Counted from the stretch's first letter, positions 22,813 to 31,667 are shown. The stretch is DNA of 35,545 bases from Collinsella sp. (GCA_014871665.1 WGSL01000015.1:1-35545); one strand, 5' to 3'. Program-made: numbers and translations. The notes: generated by a model not told the origin, from the letters alone.

Positions 22813-23532
22813 ATGATTCCCAAATACGAGGCGATAGCTGCAGATATTCGTCGAAGTATCGAGGATGGCGCTCTTAAACCGGGCGACAAGCTTCCCACCG
22901 TCGTTGAGTTCTGTGAGCTCTATAGCGTTTCCAAAATCACCGTCAAACGAGCTATCGAGCAAATCACCGAGGAAGGTCTTATTACCAGCCGGCGCGGATC
23001 GGGCACCTACGTTAAGGACACGGCGGGACTTCCCGGCCAGGCGTTTTTCCAGGGCAAAAACGACCGTGCCCAGGGCTTTTCGTATGAGCACCGCGGGGAA
23101 AAGGTGACCTCGGTGGTCTACGATTTCTCGATTGTTAATCCACCAGCGGACATCGCAACCCAGCTGGGAATTGCCGAGGATGACTTTGCCTATCACGTCG
23201 TGCGCGTGCGTCAGGCCGATGGGAAGCCCATCGTTATCGAGTACACCTACATGCCCCTCGAGCTGATTCCGGGGCTGAAAAAGAAGGACCTGTACGGATC
23301 GGTCTACCATTTCATCCGCGAGCAATGCGGGCTGAAAATTTCGAGCTTTCACCGTACCATTCGCGCCGTGGCAGCAACCGAGGAAGAAGCCGAGCGCCTG
23401 GACACCAAGCCTGGCTCTCCCCTGCTCGAGCTCACCCAGATTGGCTTTTTGGACAGCGGCGCCGCCTTTGAGTATTCGGTCTCGCGCAACGTTGGCGACC
23501 GCTTTGAGTTGCACAACGTAACGTTGGCATAG
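22813..23532 (+). CDS. GntR/HutC-family regulator with UTRA domain
   Basis: The ATG at 22813 has AAAGGAGG just upstream and gives 239 residues. Residues 1-70 form the GntR winged helix (YEAIAADIRRSIEDGALKPG, LPTVVEFCELYSVSKITVKRAI, GLITSRRGSGTYV). Residues about 95-230 form a UTRA ligand-binding domain, with YMPLELIPGL and ELTQIGFLDSG marks. UTRA regulators of PTS operons usually sense the phosphorylated sugar. It diverges from the 6-phospho-beta-glucosidase/PTS operon, so it very likely controls it. The mannose-6-phosphate isomerase gene follows after 73 bases and may be co-transcribed. Confidence 0.93.
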   Translation: MIPKYEAIAADIRRSIEDGALKPGDKLPTVVEFCELYSVSKITVKRAIEQITEEGLITSRRGSGTYVKDTAGLPGQAFFQGKNDRAQGFSYEHRGEKVTSVVYDFSIVNPPADIATQLGIAEDDFAYHVVRVRQADGKPIVIEYTYMPLELIPGLKKKDLYGSVYHFIREQCGLKISSFHRTIRAVAATEEEAERLDTKPGSPLLELTQIGFLDSGAAFEYSVSRNVGDRFELHNVTLA

Positions 23533-23605
23533 GTTTTTGCAGTCATGCGGGCGCTCGTTTTGAACAGTTTTACGCAGCGCCCGCGCAACACAATGAGGTA
23601 TGAAT

Positions 23606-24538
23606 ATGTCCGATTTGATTAAACTGACGCCGATCTTCCACGAGAAGATCTGGGGCGGTCGCCAGTTGGAGACCGTGTTTGGCTACGACATTCCCGAGGG
23701 TCCCATCGGTGAGTGCTGGGCCATCTCGGCCCATCCCAACGGCGACTGCCAGATTGCGGAGGGACCGTACGCCGGCCACACGCTGTCGTGGCTGTGGGCC
23801 GAGCACCGCGAGCTCTTTGGCAACTGCGAGGGCAAGGAGTTCCCGCTGCTCATCAAGATTCTGGACGCCAAGGACGACCTTTCGATCCAGATTCATCCCA
23901 ACGACGAGTACGCCGCCAAGCACGAGAACGGCAGCCTGGGCAAAACCGAGTGCTGGTATGTACTGGACTGCGAGCCCGGTGCCACGATCATCGTCGGCCA
24001 GCGCGCGCACGACCGCGCCGAGGCCGCGCAGATGATCGAGGGGGGCCGTTGGGACGAGATGCTCAACGTGCTGCCGATTCACAAGGGAGACTTTTTCCAG
24101 ATCGACTCCGGCACCGTTCACGCCATCAAGACCGGCACGCTGATTCTGGAGACGCAGCAGTCGAGCGACGTAACGTATCGCCTGTACGACTACGACCGTC
24201 CTGGCACCGACGGCAAGCTGCGCCCACTGCACATTGAGCAGAGCCTCGACTGCATCGATTTCGACGTTCAGGCTCCGACCGACGGTACGGTGACCGCGCC
24301 CGAGGTCGATGGCGTGACCGAGCTCGAGTCTAACTCCTGCTACACCGTCGATCGCGTGTGTGTCGACGGCAGCAAGACCCTCGACCAGCGCTGGCCCTTC
24401 ATGTGCCTGTCGGTCATCGACGGCGAAGGCACCGTCTGCGGCGAGCCCGTTCACAAGGGCAGCCACCTGCTGGCCCCCAGCACCGTGGACCAGATCGAAC
24501 TCGAAGGCAAGATGGAACTGATCATCAGCCACCTCTAG
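23606..24538 (+). CDS. manA: Mannose-6-phosphate isomerase, class I
   Basis: The 310-residue product interconverts mannose 6-phosphate and fructose 6-phosphate. The zinc ligands are visible in IQIHPNDEYA (Gln and His), KTECWYVL (Glu) and SGTVHAIKTG (His), as in the short bacterial type I enzymes. The ATG at 23606 is preferred over that at 23600 because TGAGGT lies eight bases before it. It follows the GntR regulator. It could serve mannose or mannose-containing beta-glycosides; the window does not decide. Confidence 0.92.
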   Translation: MSDLIKLTPIFHEKIWGGRQLETVFGYDIPEGPIGECWAISAHPNGDCQIAEGPYAGHTLSWLWAEHRELFGNCEGKEFPLLIKILDAKDDLSIQIHPNDEYAAKHENGSLGKTECWYVLDCEPGATIIVGQRAHDRAEAAQMIEGGRWDEMLNVLPIHKGDFFQIDSGTVHAIKTGTLILETQQSSDVTYRLYDYDRPGTDGKLRPLHIEQSLDCIDFDVQAPTDGTVTAPEVDGVTELESNSCYTVDRVCVDGSKTLDQRWPFMCLSVIDGEGTVCGEPVHKGSHLLAPSTVDQIELEGKMELIISHL

Positions 24539-24562
24539 GTCGCAACAACAACCAAAACGAAA

Positions 24563-24600
24563 CAAGGGGCTCTTCCGTTCATCAACGGAAGAGCCCCTTG
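24563..24600 (+). terminator. Hairpin after manA, probable terminator
   Basis: Arms 24563-24579 (CAAGGGGCTCTTCCGTT) and 24584-24600 pair perfectly over 17 bp with a 4-base loop. It is 24 bases after the manA stop. The T-run is missing, so termination may be weak or Rho-assisted. Confidence 0.65.
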
Positions 24601-24683
24601 CCATGTCTAAGTATTCAGCCCACCCGGCTCTCCAGATCAAAAAGCGAACGAGCAGAGCGACGTTCGCAAGCACCGTTACCCAA

Positions 24684-24813
24684 GGACCTGGGCGGGCGTA
24701 TAGGGCAACATCGATCGCGAGTTCCGCACGCAAAGGAGAGCACTTAATGTGCTCTCCGTCTTGCGCAGGACTGCCCGAGCGGGCGATGTTGCCCTATACG
24801 CCCGCCCAGGTCC
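24684..24813. repeat. Long inverted repeat of about 130 bases
   Basis: Arms 24684-24713 and 24784-24813 are perfectly complementary over 30 bp. The 70 bases between them contain a second perfect stem (24735-24743 with 24749-24757, GGAGAGCAC) and partly complementary flanks, so the whole can fold as one long hairpin. It sits between the convergent manA and pcrA genes, eight bases from the pcrA stop. Its arms differ from the GGGAC-core family. Confidence 0.8.
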
Positions 24814-24820
24814 GCCAGGA

Positions 24821-27721
24821 TCACGACAGCTTGACGATCGGCGCAAAGCCCTTCATCAGCTTTTTGGTCTGGCCGGTCTTTTCGAACTGGACCTCGATCA
24901 TGTCTCCGGCGACCGAGATCACGGTACCCGTGCCAAAGGTCTTGTGGCTCACGGTATCGCCCGCGGCAAAGTCCTGCGATGCGCTGGCGCGATCGACCTT
25001 GCGCTCCACCGCCGGAGACACCTTGGACGACGGCTTTTTGGCTCGCGGCGCACCCGAACCAAAGGTCGAGGCAACACGGCCGGCGTCGGGCGAGACCCCA
25101 CGATGGCGCTCGGTCCCGTAGCTGCTGCCGCCAAAGAAATCGTCAAAGCTCGATCCGCCGCGCGAACCGGAACCGCCGGTCGAGCGCGTATGCGAACCGA
25201 ACACCTTGCCGCCATACATATCCGAACCCATGCCCGAGCCAAAGGTGCCGTGACGGTCGCCGCGCTTCTCCCAGCCCGTGCCCTCAAAACCGGCAGAACC
25301 GATACCGCTAAACTCGATGTCCTCAAACGGAATCTCGTTGAGGAAGCGCGAGCGCGGATTGGCAGAGGTCGAGCCGTAGGTACGACGCGTCGCCGCATAC
25401 GTCAAGAACAGGCGCTTGCGGGCGCGCGTGATGGCGACGTAGGCCAAGCGACGCTCCTCCTCGAGCTTGCCCGGGTCATCGCTGCCGCCAAAGTCGTGCA
25501 CGTGTGGGAAGATGCCCTCCTCCATGCCGGCCACGAACACCGCGGGGAACTCCAGGCCCTTGGCGGAGTGAATGGTCATCATGGTGATGGCATGCGTCTC
25601 GCCGGCCAGGGAATCCAAGTCGGAGCGCAGGGCCAGCCACTCCATGAGAGCAGGAAGTGCCTTGCAGGTGAGCGGGCCGTAGGTGCGCTCGATTTCGCCG
25701 GCATGCACGGCGCCCGCCGGTAGCTCCGTCGGCGCGGTATACGCATTGCCCGCAATGGCGGCAGCCAGGGCATCCTGCGGCGAGAGCGCTGGGGCCGCCA
25801 GGCTGTCGAGCGGATTGGAACCCGCGGCATCGCGCGCGCCGACAAGCGCCTCAAACGAAGACGCGGGCGCAGACGGCCCCGGTTCGGGCGCAGGCGCGCT
25901 CACCACGACGGGCTCGGGCTCGACGTCGGCAGGCACATCGGCAACGCCGGCTGCGCGCAGCTCTTCTAAGCTCTCGAGCGTACCCTCAATATCCTCGTGC
26001 GTCTCCTCAAATTCGGCGGCGACGCCCAAGAATTCCTGAATGTTCTCGGCGCGGCTCTCGGAATCCATGGTGCCTTCGGCGCGGAAAGCCTGCAGCAGGC
26101 CCGTCTTATCGACGATCATCTCGACGACGTCCTTGAGCTCGCCGTCCATGCGGCGGCCCTCGCGCACCAGCGACACAAAGCTCGACAGGCCGTTGCGCAC
26201 CTTGGCGCTAAACATGCCCGTCTCGGCGCACGCGATCTCGCAGGCCTGGAAGAACGAGCAACGGTTGTCACGCGCCAGCTGCTCGATCTTTTGAATCGAG
26301 GTAGAGCCGATGCCGCGGCGCGGCGTGTTGATGACGCGCTTGACGCTCATCTCGTCGGCCGGGTTCACGATCATCTTGAGGTAGGCCATGACGTCGCGGA
26401 TCTCGGCGCGGTCGAAGAATCGCGTGCCGCCGACGATCTTGTAGGGTACGCCCGCGCGCAGAAACATATCTTCGAGGATACGCGACTGGGCGTTGGTGCG
26501 ATAGAACACGGCAATGTCGTCGTAGCTCATGCCTTTGGCATGCAGCTTCTCGATCTCGCCGGCAATCCAGCGGCCCTCGTCGCGCTCATCGCTCGCCTGG
26601 AAGGCCTGGATCTTCTCGCCATCGCCCTCGGCCGTAAACAGACGCTTGTCCTTGCGCTGCGAGTTGTGGCGTACCACGGCGTTGGCGGCGTTCAGGATAT
26701 GACCCATAGAGCGGTAGTTCTGCTCCAGCTTGACGGTCTTGCAGTCTTTAAAGTCCTTCTCAAAGTCCAGGATATTGGTGATGTCGGCGCCACGCCAGCT
26801 ATAAATGGACTGATCGTCGTCGCCCACGACCATGAGGTTTTGGTACTTGGCGGCCAGCAGGTTGGCGATCTCGTACTGGACGTGGTTGGTGTCCTGATAC
26901 TCGTCGACGCTAATGTAGCGGAAGCGCTCCTGATACTTGTCGAGCACCTCGGGGCGGGTGCGCAGCAGCTCGAGCGTGCGCACGAGCAGGTCGTCGAAGT
27001 CCATCGCGTTGGCGGCGCGCAGGCGGCGCTCCAGCTCCAGGTAGACTTGCGCGGCCTTTTTGTCATTGGGGCTGTCGGCGGATTTGAGCATGTCCTCGGG
27101 GCCGATCATGGCGTTTTTGGCCGAGCTAATCTTGCTGCGGATCATGTTGATGGGGAACTGCTTTTGCTCGATACCGAGCGCCTGCATAATGTCGCGCACC
27201 ATGCGCTTTGAGTCATCGTCGTCGTAGATGGTGAACTGACCGGTGTAGCCCAGCAGGTCGGCGTCCTCGCGCAGCATGCGCACGCACATGGCATGGAATG
27301 TGCACACCCACATGCCGCGGGTGCCGCTGGGGATGAGCGCTGCCAGACGCTCGCGCATCTCGGCCGCGGCCTTGTTGGTAAACGTGATGGCAAGGATCTG
27401 CCAGGGCTTAACGCCCAGGTCGCCGAGCATATGTGCGATGCGGAAGGTCAAGACGCGGGTCTTGCCCGAGCCGGCGCCGGCAAGCACCAGCAACGGGCCC
27501 TCGGTGGTCAGAACTGCCTCGCGCTGGGCGGAATTAAGGCTGTCGATGTCGACGAGCGGCTTGGCGGGTTTGGGTGCCGGCGCGGGAGCGTCGTAGATGT
27601 CGAGCGGGACGAGCTCGGGCTCCGGCGCAGCGGGGGCGGTGTATGCATCGAGCGGCACGGGTTCCGGCGCGGGCGGCACGGGTACCGCGGCATTCTTTTC
27701 CCAGGGCAAGGGCTGGGTCAT
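24821..27721 (-). CDS. pcrA: UvrD/PcrA-type ATP-dependent DNA helicase
   Basis: The ATG at 27721 has GAGGAG upstream and gives 966 residues. This superfamily 1 helicase unwinds DNA 3'-5' in repair and replication restart. Walker A AGAGSGKT is at 81-88, DEYQD at 273-277, DDDQSIYSWRG at 301-311, TIHSAKGLEF at 716-725 and YVAITRARKR at 761-770. The last 47 residues form the PcrA Tudor-like domain (HKTFGTGTV) that binds RNA polymerase in relatives. Two additions are unusual: a Pro-rich N-terminal extension of about 55 residues, with the repeat VPLDAYTAP/VPLDIYDAP, and an insertion of about 85-100 residues (590-685), rich in Pro and Ala, in the 2B/2A boundary just before motif V. Gly/Ser-rich linker precedes the Tudor part. 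Confidence 0.93.
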   Translation of the reverse strand: MTQPLPWEKNAAVPVPPAPEPVPLDAYTAPAAPEPELVPLDIYDAPAPAPKPAKPLVDIDSLNSAQREAVLTTEGPLLVLAGAGSGKTRVLTFRIAHMLGDLGVKPWQILAITFTNKAAAEMRERLAALIPSGTRGMWVCTFHAMCVRMLREDADLLGYTGQFTIYDDDDSKRMVRDIMQALGIEQKQFPINMIRSKISSAKNAMIGPEDMLKSADSPNDKKAAQVYLELERRLRAANAMDFDDLLVRTLELLRTRPEVLDKYQERFRYISVDEYQDTNHVQYEIANLLAAKYQNLMVVGDDDQSIYSWRGADITNILDFEKDFKDCKTVKLEQNYRSMGHILNAANAVVRHNSQRKDKRLFTAEGDGEKIQAFQASDERDEGRWIAGEIEKLHAKGMSYDDIAVFYRTNAQSRILEDMFLRAGVPYKIVGGTRFFDRAEIRDVMAYLKMIVNPADEMSVKRVINTPRRGIGSTSIQKIEQLARDNRCSFFQACEIACAETGMFSAKVRNGLSSFVSLVREGRRMDGELKDVVEMIVDKTGLLQAFRAEGTMDSESRAENIQEFLGVAAEFEETHEDIEGTLESLEELRAAGVADVPADVEPEPVVVSAPAPEPGPSAPASSFEALVGARDAAGSNPLDSLAAPALSPQDALAAAIAGNAYTAPTELPAGAVHAGEIERTYGPLTCKALPALMEWLALRSDLDSLAGETHAITMMTIHSAKGLEFPAVFVAGMEEGIFPHVHDFGGSDDPGKLEEERRLAYVAITRARKRLFLTYAATRRTYGSTSANPRSRFLNEIPFEDIEFSGIGSAGFEGTGWEKRGDRHGTFGSGMGSDMYGGKVFGSHTRSTGGSGSRGGSSFDDFFGGSSYGTERHRGVSPDAGRVASTFGSGAPRAKKPSSKVSPAVERKVDRASASQDFAAGDTVSHKTFGTGTVISVAGDMIEVQFEKTGQTKKLMKGFAPIVKLS

Positions 27722-27870
27722 GGGCGACTCCTCATCTGACGGACGGCGCGCCTGCGGGCGGCGCCATAGTTTGAGCCGTACCAGTATACCGAGCCGCGCG
27801 GACACCGACGCAAATCACACCACGACTCCGCGCGCCACCGTCAGGCCCGCCCCAGCGGATTTGGCGCAAT

Positions 27871-27893
27871 GGGGTCAGGTTACTTTGCACCAA
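27871..27893 (+). repeat. GGGGTCAGGTTACTTTGCAC element G
   Basis: These 23 bases are identical to the minus strand of 17610-17632. They lie in the gap between pcrA and uppP. Unlike element D, no complementary arm is seen beside this copy, so it may be a remnant. The gap 27722-28054 otherwise holds only the long hairpin at 27944-28035. Confidence 0.75.
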
Positions 27894-27943
27894 TCTATTG
27901 ACAATCACGAAACCACCGATGTCATGGCAGCAGCAGCGAGCGA

Positions 27944-28035
27944 CGGTCAGGGCGAACAAATTGGCATGAAAAGGGGGCGGCATAGACCTTTTGGTCATGC
28001 CACCCCCTTTGAATGACAAGTTGTCGCCCTGACCG
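27944..28035 (-). terminator. Long composite hairpin, terminator of uppP
   Basis: An inner stem pairs AAAGGGGG-G-GGCAT-GACC (about 27969-27988) with 27992-28011 around TTTT. An outer stem pairs 27944-27955 (CGGTCAGGGCGA) with 28024-28035, almost perfectly. After the inner stem the minus strand reads TTTTCATG, so it can work as a terminator for uppP. The outer arms make it unusually long. Confidence 0.65.
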
Positions 28036-28054
28036 CCGCGCAGCGTCGACTAAG

Positions 28055-29035
28055 TTAGAGGCCGAGCATCGGCTCCAAGACGAAGAAGTACGCAAGCACC
28101 ACGATGCCCAGAACGATGCGGTAGACGCCGAAGCACTTGAAGTCGTGACGGCGGACGAAGCCCATGAGCCACTTGATAGCGATGAGCGAAACCACAAAGG
28201 CCACAACGCAGCCCACGCCCAGGATGGCGACCTCGTTGGCACCGAACGTACCGCCCTTGATGAAATACTTGACCAGCTTGAGCGCACTCGCGCCAAACAT
28301 GACAGGGATGGCCAGGAAGAACGTAAACTTGGACGCCACCGAACGCGTGCAGCCCAAAAGCAGGCCGCCGATGATGGTGGAACCGGAGCGCGACGTGCCC
28401 GGAATCAGCGAGAGCACCTGGAAGCATCCGATGCCCAGTGCGGTCTTCCAACTCAGGTCCTCGAGCGTGGTGATGGAACCAAAGTCCAGATCCTCGTCAT
28501 CGTCCTCATCCTCAGCGGTAGCCGCGGCGGGCGCCGCAAAGTGCGCACCGGCGGGACGTCCACCCGACACCACAGCACGCGAACCAAACGAACCGGCAAC
28601 GGCCATTTCCTCGCGCTTGCTCGCGCGCCAGTTCTCGATCACGATAAACAGCACGCCGTACACAATGAGCGCCAGCGCCACGACGGGAGCATTGTAGAAA
28701 TGCTCCTCCATCCAGTCGTTGAGCGGCAGGCCGATCGCCGCCGCAGGAATGCAACCGAGCACAATCTTGCCCCACAGCACCCAGGTGTCGCGACGGCCCT
28801 CCTTGCCCTTGCTGGGCGAGAACGGATTGAGCTCATGGAAGAACAGCACACAGACGGCCAGAATGGCGCCGAGCTGAATCACGACCAGGAACATATTCCA
28901 GAACGTCTCGCTCACGTTCATCTTGACGAACTCGTCCACCAAGATCATGTGACCGGTCGACGAAACAGGCAGCCATTCGGTGATGCCCTCGACCAGGCCC
29001 ATGAAGGCAGATTTTAGAAGCTCGATAATATCCAA
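28055..29035 (-). CDS. uppP: Undecaprenyl-diphosphatase UppP
   Basis: The TTG at 29035 is chosen because AGGGGG lies five bases upstream and the product then begins DIIELLKSAF, normal for the family. The 326-residue membrane enzyme dephosphorylates undecaprenyl diphosphate to recycle the lipid carrier of cell-wall synthesis and gives bacitracin resistance when raised. Catalytic motifs are EGITEWLPVSSTGH (Glu17, His29) and PGTSRSGST (212-220, with Arg216). A hydrophilic insertion of about 45 residues (143-187) ends in the acidic DEDDDEDLD and makes it longer than the usual 265-275 residues. Confidence 0.93.
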   Translation of the reverse strand: MDIIELLKSAFMGLVEGITEWLPVSSTGHMILVDEFVKMNVSETFWNMFLVVIQLGAILAVCVLFFHELNPFSPSKGKEGRRDTWVLWGKIVLGCIPAAAIGLPLNDWMEEHFYNAPVVALALIVYGVLFIVIENWRASKREEMAVAGSFGSRAVVSGGRPAGAHFAAPAAATAEDEDDDEDLDFGSITTLEDLSWKTALGIGCFQVLSLIPGTSRSGSTIIGGLLLGCTRSVASKFTFFLAIPVMFGASALKLVKYFIKGGTFGANEVAILGVGCVVAFVVSLIAIKWLMGFVRRHDFKCFGVYRIVLGIVVLAYFFVLEPMLGL

Positions 29036-29283
29036 AGGGACCCCCTCGTTAGACACCCGCCGATATTGTTCTGCGGACGGTGCGGGCGATGTCCCATTAT
29101 CAACCGTTGGCGGCGCGCCTGCGCCTACCCTTACCAAAAAACTCGCCCGTTCACAGAATTGCGAGCGGTCAAACCCAAATCCTTGGGTATAACTGCAACA
29201 AGATAAAGTGTCCGGCGGCCAACGCGCCCGCGCCCGCCCGATGCACGAGCCCCGCGCCCGTGCGATAGACCAAGGAGGAAACC

Positions 29284-29721
29284 ATGAACGAGGGCTACAC
29301 CAAGGTATTTGTTTCACTCGACGGTACTGAGCAGCAGGATTTTGTGCTCGCACGCGCCATCAAGGTCGCCGCGAACAACGGCGCCAAGCTGATCATCGGC
29401 CACGTCATCGATTCCACGGCGCTCGAGAGCGCCGGTTCCTATCCGGTCGATCTGGTCAACGGCCTAGAGGAAGCATTCAAGAACTCCATCGCCAAGCAGC
29501 TCGAAGAGGCCAAGGCCAATCCCGATATTCCCGAGGTCGAGGTTATGATTCGCGCCGGCCGTATTCGTGAGACGCTCAAGGACGAGATGCTCGACGTGGT
29601 TAAGCCCGACCTGGTGCTCTGCGGCGCCCGCGGCCTGTCCTCGATCAAGTATGCGCTCCTGGGTTCGATTTCGACGTTCCTGCTGCGCAATACGGACTGC
29701 GACATCTTGGTCGTGAAGTAG
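29284..29721 (+). CDS. Universal stress protein (UspA family)
   Basis: The 145-residue protein has the Usp fold. The ATP-binding G-2x-G-9x-G-S motif is seen in GARGLSSIKYALLGSIS, and the family N-terminus is KVFVSLDGT. It is a cytoplasmic nucleotide-binding protein induced under growth arrest or stress in relatives. AAGGAGG precedes the ATG. It is transcribed away from uppP and ends before a clear terminator. Confidence 0.93.
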   Translation: MNEGYTKVFVSLDGTEQQDFVLARAIKVAANNGAKLIIGHVIDSTALESAGSYPVDLVNGLEEAFKNSIAKQLEEAKANPDIPEVEVMIRAGRIRETLKDEMLDVVKPDLVLCGARGLSSIKYALLGSISTFLLRNTDCDILVVK

Positions 29722-29868
29722 CGTTGCTCCCACCGGCCGCGGGGCCTGCGGGGTTTCCACGGGCACGTCCTCGCCGCGTTGCGGCTGCGGGATGTGCCCT
29801 TAGGAAACTCCTCCCGGCCCCGCGGCCTTCGCAGCCTTACTTCAGCGAGTTGTCTGATGGAAAAATGG

Positions 29869-29899
29869 CGTGCCGCCCCGTTTGGGGCGGCACGTTTTT
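29869..29899 (+). terminator. Terminator of the universal stress protein gene
   Basis: CGTGCCGCCCC (29869-29879) pairs with GGGGCGGCACG (29884-29894) around GTTT, followed by five T. A further GGGCGGCACG copy just downstream (about 29904-29912) is a partial direct repeat. Confidence 0.9.
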
Positions 29900-29942
29900 C
29901 ATGGGCGGCACGTTTTGTTTGGGCGGACGTCCGCCGCGTGCG

Positions 29943-30986
29943 TTACTCGAAATACTGGAACTTGTTGGTTGAGAAGGCAAACGTAACGACAAAGCCTTCG
30001 CCGGGCTCGGATGCTGCGGTGACGTCGATGCCCATCTTGGAGCACAGGCGCGCCACCAGGTAGAGGCCGATGCCCGTTGCGCGCTTGGTGGTGCGGCCGT
30101 TGTCGCCGGTAAAGCCCTTCTCGAACACGCGCGGCAGGTCGGCCGCGCTCACGCCGCAGCCGTTGTCCGCGACGGTAAGCTCGATGCGCTCGCTCGCCAG
30201 GCCCTCGTCCAGCAACGCACCCGAAAACACGATCTTTGCGCCGTCCTCGCGCGCATATTTGATGCTGTTCTGAATGAGCTGGCCCAGAATAAACTCGAGC
30301 CACTTCTCGTCGGTAAAAACCTCGAAGTCGAGGTTCTCGCACACCGGGGCCACGTGCGCCGCGATGAGCTCACGCGCGTTGGCTTTAATCGCGCCCGTCA
30401 CCAAGGTTTTGAGATCCCAGCGGCGAATCAGGTAGTCGCGCTCCACGACTTCCGAGCGCGCATAGTACAGCGCCTGGTCGATATAGCGCTCCACGCGGGC
30501 AAGCTCGCGGCCCAGGTCATCCACACGCGACAGATCGTCTTCGCTGCCGTCCAGGTTTTCCAAAATCAGATGGGCTGCTGCCAGGGGCAGCTTGGCCTCG
30601 TGGACCCAGCTCTCGATATAGTCGCGATAGTCATCGGTCTGGCGCCTGCCTTCGGCAACCTCGTCACAAGCGGCTTTGCCCACCCGACGCAAGACCTCAT
30701 ACTCGAGCTCGCCCTCGGCATAGGTCGGACATTGCACCATCTCCTGCACCCATGCGGGACTCTCGAGCTCCTCTGCCGCACGCTCCAGCTGGCGCAGAAA
30801 ACGACGACGGCGCGCGTATTCGATCACGATGCCAAGCATGCCAAAGATAAAGGACACGCCGACCGCCACGACCACGATAGAGACGGGTGCACCGGCGACC
30901 GTCAGCACAAAGCAGCTCAGCAGCACGCCGCACGTCCACACGGCGACGGGAAGCAGCGCGTCTTTAAAGAACTTGCCAAACGACAT
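29943..30986 (-). CDS. BceS-type intramembrane-sensing histidine kinase
   Basis: The 347-residue kinase has two membrane helices near the N-terminus (about 10-30 and 36-56) joined by only a few residues, so no extracellular sensor domain is present. The phosphoacceptor His129 is in ESWVHEAKLPLAA, close to the BceS-type WVHEIKTP motif. The ATPase part has NSIKYA, DNGCGV and TGIGLYLV. In relatives, such kinases sense antimicrobial peptides through a partner BceAB transporter. None is adjacent here. AGGGG in the end of the regulator gene serves as its ribosome site. Confidence 0.92.
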   Translation of the reverse strand: MSFGKFFKDALLPVAVWTCGVLLSCFVLTVAGAPVSIVVVAVGVSFIFGMLGIVIEYARRRRFLRQLERAAEELESPAWVQEMVQCPTYAEGELEYEVLRRVGKAACDEVAEGRRQTDDYRDYIESWVHEAKLPLAAAHLILENLDGSEDDLSRVDDLGRELARVERYIDQALYYARSEVVERDYLIRRWDLKTLVTGAIKANARELIAAHVAPVCENLDFEVFTDEKWLEFILGQLIQNSIKYAREDGAKIVFSGALLDEGLASERIELTVADNGCGVSAADLPRVFEKGFTGDNGRTTKRATGIGLYLVARLCSKMGIDVTAASEPGEGFVVTFAFSTNKFQYFE

Positions 30987-30995
30987 AGCCGGCCC

Positions 30996-31667
30996 CTAGA
31001 CCGAATAGCCTTGGCCGCGGTGCGTTGTCAAATACCCCTTGATGCCGATTTTTTCGAGCGTGGTGCGCAGGCGGTTGATGTTGACGGTGAGCGTATTGTC
31101 GTCCACGAAGGCGTCGGAGTCCCACAGGTCCTGCATGATGGCCGAGCGCGAAACAATCTTGCCCGCGCGGCTCAGAAGCAGTGAGAGGATACGCAGCTCG
31201 TTTTTGGTGAGCTCGGTGCTAGTGCCGGTTTGCGTGTTGGTAACCATGGAGCGGGCGAGGTCGAGCTCCAGCCCCTTGTGGACAAGTGTGCTGCGCTCGC
31301 CTGCCGCCGCGGTGCGACGCAGCAGTGCGTTGATGCGCGCCACGAGCACACGGGCGCTGTAGGGCTTGGGAACAAAGTCGTCCGCGCCGAGCGTCATGGC
31401 CATGACCTCGTCGATCTCGGTCGTGCGCGACGTGAGGACGATAATGGGAACCTCGGATTCGCGGCGAACCTCGTGGCAGATATGCTGGCCGTCCTTGACG
31501 GGAAGTGTGAGGTCGAGCAGCACCAGGTCGGGCGCGGCGGCGAGAATATCGCGCGAGACATGCTCAAACGATTCGCAGGCCTCGATTTCAAACCCGGCGC
31601 GGGCAAGGATGTCGATAAGCTCACGACGAATGGGCTCGTCGTCCTCAACGACATAGATCAGCGGCAT
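30996..31667 (-). CDS. OmpR/PhoB-family response regulator
   Basis: The 223-residue regulator has a receiver domain with Asp9-Asp10, phosphorylated Asp52 (LLDLTLP), Thr79 and Lys101, and a C-terminal winged helix (VNINRLRTTLEKIG, TTHRGQGYSV). AGGGGA precedes the ATG at 31667. The kinase gene starts nine bases after its stop, so they form one operon. It resembles BceR-type regulators. Confidence 0.93.
   Translation of the reverse strand: MPLIYVVEDDEPIRRELIDILARAGFEIEACESFEHVSRDILAAAPDLVLLDLTLPVKDGQHICHEVRRESEVPIIVLTSRTTEIDEVMAMTLGADDFVPKPYSARVLVARINALLRRTAAAGERSTLVHKGLELDLARSMVTNTQTGTSTELTKNELRILSLLLSRAGKIVSRSAIMQDLWDSDAFVDDNTLTVNINRLRTTLEKIGIKGYLTTHRGQGYSV

Noticed and set aside
24540..24820. 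Possible gene in the gap between manA and pcrA
   Set aside because: The stretch is taken up by a terminator-like hairpin and the 130-base inverted repeat; no frame with a ribosome site is convincing.
27732..28019. A 95-codon minus-strand frame between pcrA and uppP
   Set aside because: It runs through the long hairpin and the element G repeat, has no good ribosome site, and has no recognised domain.
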